From positions 868,001-932,000 of the forward strand of contig CM065323.1 in NCBI GenBank assembly GCA_033032175.1: a stretch of 64,000 nt of DNA, written 5' to 3'. Under the pieces are notes generated by a model. The model saw only the letters and a list, made by a program, of their open reading frames with translations, was not told the DNA's origin and did not search any database. This DNA comes from Saturnia japonica. Its lineage: Eukaryota; Arthropoda; Insecta; Lepidoptera; Saturniidae. This document shows, one piece after another, positions 55,300 through 64,000 of the stretch; within the stretch, counting starts at the first letter, position 1, and each line of letters opens with the position of its first letter. Position numbers and translations under genes: made by a program.

Positions 55300-57952
55300 A
55301 TGTTTTACAGAAACTTGGCTTAAACCTGATAAGATGTTATTTGCTGTACCACACTTTACAGTTGCTAGTATTTGCTGTCGGTGGTGGTTGTATAATATTA
55401 TTAAAAGATAATTTAAAATTTAAAGATCGAAAAGATATATGTAGTCTCTCAATAGACCGTGTTTGTGAAGTAGCTTGTGCAGAGATGGAGGAATTTATTA
55501 TATTATGTGTGTAAAGACCTCCGGCGTCGAACATATTACAGTTCTTTAAAACCATGGAGGAAATTTTAATGTAAATATGTAATAAAAATAAGTCTGTTTT
55601 AGTCTGCGGTGACTTTAATATTAACATTTTGGGTTCATCACCAGAGGTCACAATGTTCACGTCGTTATTTAGGTCATTTAATCTGTATCCGCTTTTTAAT
55701 CAGCCAACCAGAAGTACGGCCCATAGTGCTTCGTGCATTGACAATGTTTTTACTAACTTTGAAACCGTTAGTAATAGTATTATTACTGGGATAAGATCGG
55801 ACCATAAAACACAGCTTGTTAAAATAAATTGTAACACACCTAGCGAAGCTTGTAAGAAATTGGCTAGAGTTATATCAAAAAGTAGATTAGATCGCTTAAA
55901 TCATAATATCAATTTCGAAATTATCGTCGGCCAATTTTAATAGTATTGATCCCAATTTCAATTACGATTACTTATTTAATATTATACGTAATGAATTTAT
56001 TAAAAATTGCCCACCAAAGATTAGTAGTGTTCGAAAAAAAAAAAATTATTCAGTGATTGGGCAACCAAAGGAATTAAAAAAAGTAGAGACCATTTATATG
56101 ATTTATATTTCAGAAAATCGATGACAACTAACGAGGCGTTTCATACTTATGTTGGGAATTATTCAAAAATATTTAAACGTGTTTGTATGACTGCCAAGGC
56201 GAAATTTCTGAGTAACAAAGTGCTTGCATCTACTAATATGTCTAAGACTGTTTGGAACATAATAAATAAAAAAATGGGAAAAAATAGGAAAAAAGACAAT
56301 TCGATAAATCTAACTGTCGAAGGAGTACACATCTCAAACAGTTCAGAGGTAGCAACTGTTTTTCAGGAATACTTCACAAATATACCACTAGAGGTAACAA
56401 AAAATATTAAATCATCACCTAGTGGTCCAGCATCACTTTGGGAAAATCTGAGTACACCTTTAAATTCAAAGTTTGATTTTACATCTATTAGTGCAGGTGA
56501 AATAATTAGAGTTTTTAAGCAATTAAACTTAAAACATACTGAAGACATTTGGGGAATGTCAGTAATGGTAGTTCAGTCTTTAATTGTTAATATTTCACCA
56601 CATCTGGCTCATATATTTAATCAGTGTATTGATAAAGGAACTTTCCCCAGTATGATAAAAATAAGTAAAATAGTTCCATTGTTTAAATCAGGCTGTAGGA
56701 GTAATATTGAAAATTATAGACCAATTTCTGTGCTTCCATCGATCAGTAAGATTTTTGAGAAAATTATGCTAAAGCAATTAGTAGAGTATTTTAATAATCA
56801 TAAAATATTGGATGGTCGGCAGTTTGGTTTCACGAAATCAAAATCTACGACTGATGCTGGTGCAACGCTATTAAATCACATATTTGAAGCATGGGAGATG
56901 TCGCAGCATGCAAGATCTTTCAAAAGCTTTCGACTGCGTTGATCACACTACGCTCATACTTAAGATGAAACATTATGGTATGTGTGGACCTTCTCTAGAC
57001 TTTCTGGAATCCTATTTAACAAATCGCTGTCTCAAAGTAAGTGTAAATGGGGCAAACTCTTCGGGATCCTTGGCTAGAATTGGCGTCCCACAGGGTTCGA
57101 TATTGGGACCGTTTTTGTTTTTAGTATATATAAATGATCTAACCATAATGGTTAAGAACTGTGCTAACATTGTTCTTTTTGCAGACGATACTTCACTTAT
57201 ATTTCAAGTGAAAAGAAAAGATTTAGAACTTGTACTTGAACTTGTAAATTGTACTTGTACTTGTAACTTGCATCTAAGTAATACTTTGTTTAAAATATCA
57301 GAATGGTTTGCTTGAAATAATCTATTGTTAAATGCAAACAAAACGAAATGTATCAGATTTGCCTTACCCAATGTACAACGTGTTGAAAGTAATATTAAGA
57401 TTAGTAGACATGGTTGATAATACTGTTTTCTTAGGCATCACATTAGATGCAAAATTACAATGGGGCCTCACATTAAAACCTTGTCCTATGTCCTTGCCTT
57501 TAATGTTCTGTGGTATTTTACTGTGGGGTTCAGCAGCTGAGGTAGAAACCATATTTGTATTACAAAAACGGGCAGTTCGGGCAATTTATGATATGGGACC
57601 ACGCGAATCATTGAGGAATAAATTTCGAGAATTTGGTATCTTAACTTTGCCTTCCCAATATATCTTGGAAAATATAATGTATGTTCGGAAAAATGAAGGC
57701 AATTTTGAACTTGTTACTAACACACACAATTTCAATACTAGAAATAAATATAAAATAGTCATTCCGTCTTTTAGACTTAGTAAAACAAATAAAAGTTTTT
57801 TAGGTAATTGTGTTAGGTTTTATAATAAACTTCCTAAGCACATTAGAGATTTGCCGGATAATAAGTTCAAGAATCATGTTAAGCAGGTTTTATTGTCAAA
57901 GGGGTATTATAGGGTGGCTGATTTCGTGAATGATGGTGATGTCTGGATGTGA
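55300..57952 (+). pseudogene. LINE ORF2: endonuclease and reverse transcriptase
   Basis: Endonuclease traces: ETWLKPD near 55312, CGDFNINIL near 55605 (GDFN active-site loop), NQPTRSTAHSASCIDNVFTN and IRSDHKTQ (catalytic SDH) near 55797. Reverse transcriptase from 56121: SKIVPLFKSG, NIENYRPISVLPSISKIFEK, QFGFTKSKST; then a deletion and frame change near 56905 to DLSKAFDCVDH, VPQGSILGPFLFLVYINDL and FADDTSL (catalytic ADD at 57181). A C-terminal part at 57332-57952 ends DGDVWM. Stops at 55512 and 57313 and several frame changes leave no usable enzyme. A last intact frame of 206 codons is the longest in the element. Confidence 0.85.
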
Positions 57953-58177
57953 TTCCTTCTCTGTACATCTACTGAAAATGATAATAACTGTATATGATTA
58001 AATACTCTATAACCAGTTTAAAAAAAAAGATAATAAGATAAACCCGATCGAGTTTCTTGTCGGTTCTTCTCGATGTCTGCGATGTTTTCCGAACCGGTGG
58101 TAGTGTTTTGACATTCATAAGTACCTTCTTAGGGCCTAAATTGAATAAAAGATATTTTGATTTTGATTTTGAATAGG

Positions 58178-58240
58178 CTATGGTATCCGCTTACCATCAG
58201 GCGGGCTGTATGCTTGTTTGCCACCTTTGTTGTATAAAAA
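58178..58240 (+). repeat. LINE 3'-tail copy
   Basis: GGCTATGGTATCCGCTTACC, ATCAGGCGGGCTGTATGCTT and GTTTGCCACC repeat the tail at 53591-53665. It follows the CR1-type element end by only a few bases. A further diverged copy is at 59178-59230. Confidence 0.6.
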
Positions 58241-58842
58241 ATGTACCGGAACTCCGTAATAAAACAAGATAACCTTGCCGTGATTGGATTTCATGGAATT
58301 GTCATGAGATGCACTCTACCTATAAGTGATTATAATGGTAATATTCATATATTCGAGTGGTGTATTGTCTGTGCCCTTGAGTGTCAGAAGACAGATATTA
58401 TAGCCCCTTTATTTCCGTTAACTATCTATCGTCGTGTGGTCGATTTGTTAATTTGTTGGCATCCAAATCTGACAACATTAAGCCTTCCAAGTTTTGATGC
58501 ACCAGTTACTGTCTTAGCCCGAGAACAATTGTTTCGTCATCAAATTTTACGTACACGGCTTCCGGTAGCTCCTCACCCTCCAGTTGACCTCAGCTTAGGA
58601 CCGGCCAATTTTTTTATTATGCTCATATCTCCGCTGCATCCACTAGTCCTTCAGGGTCGGAAATTTTAACATCACTCGGGATTTTAATCCAACATTTATC
58701 AATTATAGAAAAGCACCACATTTATTTGAACTCTTTAGGAGTTGCGTTATCTGATGGTTTGCTGCCATTATATGCAGCGTGTTTAGAAGATCTACCCATA
58801 TTCGTTTTCAATAAACCAGTTACCTACAGAACGCAAGACTAA
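58241..58842 (+). pseudogene. Unrecognised ORF broken by one frameshift
   Basis: The ATG at 58241 opens 142 codons to a stop at 58667. It includes Pro-rich stretches such as APVTVLAREQLFRHQ and RLPVAPHPPVDLSLG. Seven T near 58610 appear to be a slip point: from there another frame stays open (YAHISAAS at about 58617, then SLGILIQHLSIIEK, LPLYAACLEDLPIFVF) to TAA at 58840. Together this spans about 200 codons. I do not recognise a host domain. A weak resemblance to small RNA-virus coat-like proteins of insects crossed my mind for the Pro-rich part, unverified. The neighbours are LINE tails, so a retroposed insert is plausible. Confidence 0.35.
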
Positions 58843-59861
58843 CTAAAAAGGAATAAAAACATTTTTTCACAAAAACAAAACCGACTCCAAAATACTACCT
58901 ACCTACTCTGAAAAAATGCACTAAAAATAAAAAATTATAATTACTTTGTTTATTTACTTTAATTTAAGTAAACATATCATTTTTATAACTCAATTTGATA
59001 TTCCTACGAACTATTCGTCTGCCACAACAACATATTATATTAGGACAATAATATACAATTATTATTATTATTGGAGTCGGTGCCGGCCAAGTTTTTAAGA
59101 AATTTTAGGAAACTTGAAAATCACAACTGAGCCTGTATTTAATAGTTGTGTCCTATATAATAAATTGAAGCGTTTACAAGCGTCCGTAGGCTACGGTAAT
59201 TGCTTGCCATTAAGCGTACGTATGCGTCAAGGTGTAATAAAATTGTGATGGAACGATTTGTTGTTCTTTTTAATATCGTTTTCAGTTTCAAAATTATTTT
59301 CCCCTGTCTACCGACATAGATATTTATGTGTAACAGCTCCAATTATATTCATACTGCACTTATACCAATAAACAAGAACCGAAAAAAATTATTCACATGT
59401 GAAATTTTATAAAATAGAAGTGTCCATATTGTGAATTTATTACATTCATTTGTATATTACACAATGTCAAGTCTGCACACAAGAACCTTATAGCAAGTTA
59501 TTATTGGACCGGCTTCAAGTAAAGCTGCAGTCCTTCTTAAAGCTTCTTATAGTTATAGTACAAATAGCTGCAGTGACTAATTAGTGTCAGGTCAATCGCA
59601 TGTATTTTCCCTACTCTATACCATGAAAAATCATGTTGAAGATAAAAACATAGCTTACGACAATAGGGATGTCACGTAGGACGAGCTTTCAAGTAACACC
59701 CAAGATATACCTCTGTAGCAACTCTATGAATTTACACTATATAGGGGTGCGAATATCAAAAGCAGTTAAACTAACTCTAGCACCATTCCAACTTGACCGC
59801 CTAGTTCATGAAATGTTCTTGTAGACGTGTACGTGTGTAGCGTATTGTGCGTCCTGCAGTA

Positions 59862-60580
59862 AATTGGTCCTTACATATGAAATTAGCGTTTTATATGGAA
59901 AAAGTGAAATGATAGAACAATATGAAATAATACATTTAATCAATCGAAGTATGTAATATTATTTATCTATGCATTTTCGCCTTTTTATAGGTAGTTTATT
60001 GGTTTCATTGCTGAAAAAAGTGTGGTAGTGAGAATCAAGAAAATCTTTGAAGGCGTTTTGGATAGCCTCATCGGAATTGAACTTTTCCTTTCAAGAAATT
60101 GTCTAAATTTATTCATTTTTCGTCACATGTAACAATACGATTGAAATTTCCATCATTGTTGAGACGGTTGAGTAATGTAACGCAGCACTCAATGCAATGC
60201 GTGTTTATTGGTCTGCTTCAGTCAATTCTGTCGGTACTCATTTGTTTAATCACTCACACCGAAGCCTACCGCTAATTCTGACGTGGATTGCGATGGATCC
60301 GCTTTTACAGTAGCTTCTCCTTACACATAATTAATCCTAATTTGCAGCGATAATGCCATGGTGAATCTTAAATAAAAATAACTCAATATTTTTAGTTTTC
60401 CATTTTGTGAAAAGAATAATGTCAAACAAAAATCAAATGGTGCGGAAAAATAAATAAATCACTAAATTCGAAACACCCACAAGCCTAAATTTGAATTTGG
60501 AATTCCTAACCAAAAGCCAGATATTTGAGATCAAAGTGGCCATTTCAACAAAACGCCTATTTCATTTGTTAGGTCCTTCC
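59862..60580 (-). mobile_element. Internally deleted mariner element
   Basis: Ends GGTCCTTACATATGAAATTA (59867 onward) and GGACCTAACAAATGAAATAG (inward from near 60577) are inverted at about 80%. On the minus strand the first catalytic block reads NRIVTCDEK at about 60115-60140 and is followed at once by the C-terminal region NFLERKKFNSDEAIQNAFKD then FFSNETNKLPIKR, so the segment with the second and third Asp has been deleted. It could be mobilised only in trans. Confidence 0.6.
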
Positions 60581-61839
60581 CAATATGAGAAGTAAATACT
60601 TAAAAAATAATAAACAACTTTTATCTTGTTTTTTCAATGTTCTGTCGATTGTCTCATGCGCCACGATACCTACCTCACGATTTTTGCTGTCTAAGCTGCA
60701 TTGTCATTCAATAGTTTTATTACAAAATAATTTAAAATTTTTAACACGCGAAATTAGTAAAAAAATATAGATTGCATTTAGTTACATAAATATCTTTATT
60801 AGGTCCATATTTCTACACTAGCTAGCGGTTGTTTACTCTTTTGCTGTATCTTTATCTGATGATGTATTACAACTGATGAAGGTCTTGTCCAAAAAATAAT
60901 AATACAATTGAAAAGATATAAAAACGAATCAGAATAGTTGTTTATTTGTTTATGATATTAGTTAAACCAAACCCGGGGTCATCTTTTTCTATGTCACAAA
61001 ACTGTTCTCAGAATCCTTCTTACCCTTTTAAAAGATCGATGATACCAGGCGAACAGAACACTTTAGGAGGAAAGTTTAACGGCTCCCTCCATTTTTATTG
61101 GCAATTCTTATTCAAATAAGGTCCGGCGTGCGGTGTAATCTTCGTGACATACTGGCTTGTAGGTATGTGCCGTTTTTTTTCTTATTTATCGTTGCCTCGC
61201 CCGCGCCTGGGGCTCCGGCGGTCCATTTCTCTCTGTCGTGCTTATCCGTACATCTGACGGGTAACTGACGTATCTTAGTATATTCTGCTCGCCTTGTATT
61301 TTAATATTTTAAATAAACATGTGGTAAAAGTTACTAATGTGTGGTGTCCCAGTGTATGTATGTGTACTATGTGTGTAGGAGAAGCCCAGGGGTGCTCTAA
61401 TTCTTAGAGTATACCACCATATTATATTATTTACCTATATGCTACCCTACATGTATGTAGGGGGTCTCAATGATATACTCGTTTACTTTTAATTGCTGTA
61501 TTCTTCGTATTTTAAACAATTTTTACAACAACAACAAAAACACTTCAATGTAAATTAGCTGGAAATTCAATAAAATTTACTATGTGGGGGGAAAATAAGA
61601 AACTATCACTAAAATTTTTCCACTTTGTTTAGCGATAACATCGTAACATGGAAGATTATTCAGGCAAGCTTTAGACAGCCCCAACGAGCAACTGTGAACT
61701 GCAACAAGAAAGAGATTAATAATATATTTTTGTAGTGATGATAATGGCTTAGAAGAAGCACGTTCAGCCCCCGTATCGAAAGATAAATTACAACTTCGCA
61801 GAAACTTTGGGTCTCTTTGTGTCTTCTAGCGGATGTACT

Positions 61840-62060
61840 CGTACAATGGAGAATGCTCTAAGGAACTTTTTGGTATGATTCCCAGATCATCGTTCCAAAC
61901 TAGCACCTTGCTCATCTAGCCGAAACGCGACAACAGTAAGGTTCTCTAGACGTAAGCTAAGGTTGTAGAATGGGTTACCCAGCACGATTTTCTCCCAGGG
62001 ATATGACATGGAGTTCTTCAAAAAAGGATTGAAATACGATCTCCAAATAAATTAAATATT
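61840..62060 (+). pseudogene. LINE ORF2 C-terminal fragment
   Basis: YNGECSKELFGMIPRSSFQT and, in another frame, SRRKLRL (stop) NGLPSTIFSQGYDMEFFKKG LKYDLQ match the same C-terminal block as 53231-53685 (SEELFGM.P...F, RLWN.LPS..F...Y...F.KK). Stops and a frameshift are present; no tail remains. Confidence 0.65.
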
Positions 62061-62276
62061 TGGGCGATCGAGCTGCTCTCGGTATCTGGCGATAGAAAAA
62101 GAAAAACACCTATCTAGGTAATCCTGATATGTAAAACATTATCTAAATACAGAATTTCATCCAAATTACATTTAGTATATGCAGTGTTAGTAATTTTGTT
62201 CTATCTATAAAGTAAACGCTTTTTAACTGTATATACTTATGTACAACAATTACTCACGTAATAGTATTATTTTAGA

Positions 62277-62923
62277 CTAGCTGACCCGCGCAACTTCGTC
62301 TGCGTCACATAAGAGAGAGTGGGACATAGGCAAAGACATATAACAATTGTCGTAGTTTTTTTTTTTTTTTTTAGAACTGACTATACTGTTAGCCTTAGGG
62401 GCCCTGAAGCCGCTGCGGCTTTTACAGATTCACCGAACTTGCAATTGTCGTATGCACCTACAATACAATTTATAGGTGCCGCCCGCCTGCCAGATCATTC
62501 CTTTAAAATGCACTCGCGGTACTTGATTATTATTTTGCTGCGGAGTTATTTTAAAACTGTGATATCTCTTAAGATATTCATTGAAATCAAATGATGTAAA
62601 GAGCAATTTTGTCCAAAATTAGATACTTGTGAAGAATAACGTATTTATTTCGATAAGGATTAATAACGTGTTTATATAAAAACCTGCGCTAATAATACAT
62701 TATTTTAGAACAAATTTTATTGCCATAAAAAAGGTTATACTGCGTCAACCTTAAAAGATAGACATACGCTAACACGGACTTTTTTTTTACGTGAAACAAT
62801 TCCGTCACATATTATTGCTGCGTATTTTTAACCATTTACGCAGCGAACGCAATGGAAATTCAACCAAATGGAACGCGTACAACCAAACAAACAAATTCTT
62901 CAGCTTTATGATATTAGTATAGA
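62277..62923 (-). mobile_element. Non-autonomous Helitron-like element, full length
   Basis: Minus strand: starts TCTATACTAATATCATAAAG CTGAAG at 62923, contains TTTGTTTGTTTGGTTGTACG, and ends CGAAGTTGCGCGGGTCAGCTAG at 62277. An 18-bp run of T (62354-62371) lies inside. Start and end agree with 42352-44810 and 21446-22094. The plus-strand ORF at 62319 is chance. Confidence 0.65.
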
Positions 62924-64000
62924 TAACAAAACAAAGCTGATTTGAAAAAAAAAACAATATATTCTCTAAAGGACTGATTATTTTTCCGTAACTATTGCCG
63001 GACTATTTATGTCTAATCATCGATTTTTCAATCAACATGGTAGATAACATTATTTAAGGAATTATATAATGATGACAGGTTTTCCATACATTATCTGTGA
63101 AAATTATTTCTCAAATAGGAGTCAGTAATTTGCATCATAATAATTTACTCTTTTCTGTGATATTGTAATATCGATAGAAATAGAGTTCGTTTGTAAAAGT
63201 CAACTCGTAATTATATTATCAAGTAGTTTTAAGGCAATTTAAATGTTGGTATGTATAAGAGTGTAATAAAATATCTGAGATTCCAGCCCTTTATAAACAA
63301 AATGGTATGTAGATTTTATTGATGAGATATCGCAATAGGATCCTTTATTACAAATCCCTGGTTTGTCGGGTTACGTTGCGTTCGAACCACTTAAAATGGG
63401 ATTTTACTGCCGCAACCGTTCTACTCTCCCAATCTTCAGGCCTTCGGGCTATTCGACATGGATACCTTTAAATGGTTTCCAGGAATCATTTACTTTACTT
63501 ACAGTATTATAACTGATATATGTATTTATAGTTTGAATTCGTTCTACAGGGATTTTGTTGTAACTGAGCTAATATTTTAGACATCTCTCATTCAAGTTCA
63601 CTAGTCTTGGATAAAAGCCATATAAAATTTTGGATATCAACAGTAATCCAATTAAATCGCTTATAAGATTTACTATGTCTGTGTGACTTCTAGCTATCAC
63701 TACGTCTCGTCTCTAATCATTATTTTAGAATAGGTTTATTCATAGATGTAGTTATACAACATCTATGGGTTTATTTGTTATCAATTGTGGGCCACAGCTC
63801 CACCCAACAAAGAAATTTGTATAAAATAAAAATATTCGCACTGTGATTCATAGGTAAAGGTTTTCGTTAGTTTCAATAATGATTTTAGGTTATAAGATCC
63901 AGTTTTTGAATATTGAAATTCAAGTCCATATTTCATTTTATTATGCATTATATAATATAACTTTTTGTGTTTATATTCATTTCATGAATGGTCAATGCTC

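Larger units (their letters stand above)
53690..58172 (+). mobile_element. CR1-type non-LTR retrotransposon, near full length, defective
   Basis: The order is ORF1 (coiled coil, then an SGNH-esterase-like domain), AP endonuclease, reverse transcriptase, and a 3' end with TTTTGATTTTGATTTTG short repeats rather than poly(A). ORF1 with an esterase-like domain and a microsatellite-like terminus are marks of the CR1 group. Two truncated copies of its 3' end are at 4160-4275 and 50401-50695. Many frameshifts and one deletion in RT mean it is dead. The 5' border is uncertain, because it follows another LINE tail; no target duplication is expected for CR1. Confidence 0.75.
47626..64000 (+). other. 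rg: Neurobeachin/rugose intron, over 16.3 kb, 3' end outside the window
   Basis: It starts with GTATGT. It contains LINE copies, a possible solo LTR, tandem repeats, a deleted mariner and a Helitron-like element. I see nothing recognisable in about 48170-50160, 50700-51930, 52420-52720, 58850-59860, 60590-61830 and 62930-64000. The stretch 61130-61400 is relatively GC-rich with an AATAAA and could be an LTR scrap, without firm ends. Confidence 0.85.

Noticed and set aside
61130..61400. LTR candidate
   Set aside because: Relatively GC-rich segment with AATAAA, but I could not define TG..CA ends, a promoter or a target duplication.

Overview
This is AT-rich animal DNA that I read as part of a moth or butterfly chromosome. 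The pointers to Lepidoptera are tRNA-derived SINEs with TATGT-type tails, many short elements that start TCTATA and end CTAG (Helitron-like), an RTE retrotransposon with a (TGATGA) tail, CR1-type LINE remnants and several Tc1/mariner relatives. I cannot name the species.

The only host protein-coding gene I can support is the plus-strand orthologue of neurobeachin (Drosophila rugose, rg), a large BEACH-domain/AKAP protein. Four internal coding exons lie at 16851-16955, 32180-32306, 46579-46679 and 47530-47625. All have canonical AG/GT borders and compatible phases, and they join into one 143-codon stretch of the conserved N-terminal armadillo-like region. The gene continues off both sides of the window, so nearly all of the sequence is intron. 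The introns are at least 16.8 kb, then 15.2 kb, 14.3 kb, 0.85 kb and more than 16.3 kb. A plus-strand exon before 16851 was looked for and not found.

Two Pol III genes sit inside the second large intron. One is a canonical tRNA-Ala(AGC) on the minus strand (37707-37779). The other is a tRNA-Ala(TGC)-like gene on the plus strand (39168-39238) that has lost two bases of its anticodon loop.

The rest is a record of transposition. 1-16.8 kb holds SINEs, Helitron-like elements, an internally deleted Tc1/mariner element (5363-6599) and a broken mariner (14099-15356). 16.9-32 kb holds a Tc1 element with one stop codon (24228-25822) and a nested stack: a possible piggyBac-like element (27275-31551) contains a hAT element (27477-29197) and a Helitron-like element that is itself split by a DD41D transposon (29821-31132). 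32-46.5 kb holds the tRNAs and a Helitron with Rep/helicase coding remnants (42352-44810), invaded by an RTE fragment and a SINE. A foldback repeat family has one copy at 31.6 kb and one inverted copy at 45.4 kb. 47.6-64 kb is dominated by a near full-length but broken CR1-type LINE (about 53.7-58.2 kb), LINE tails, a possible solo LTR and an unrecognised frameshifted ORF (58241-58842).

Nothing here looks like an operon or an immune or toxin system. The sequence makes one gene, two tRNA loci and a dated pile of mobile elements. The least explained pieces are the foldback family, the 58.2 kb ORF, the shortened-loop tRNA and the minus-strand promoter-like block at 52.0 kb.
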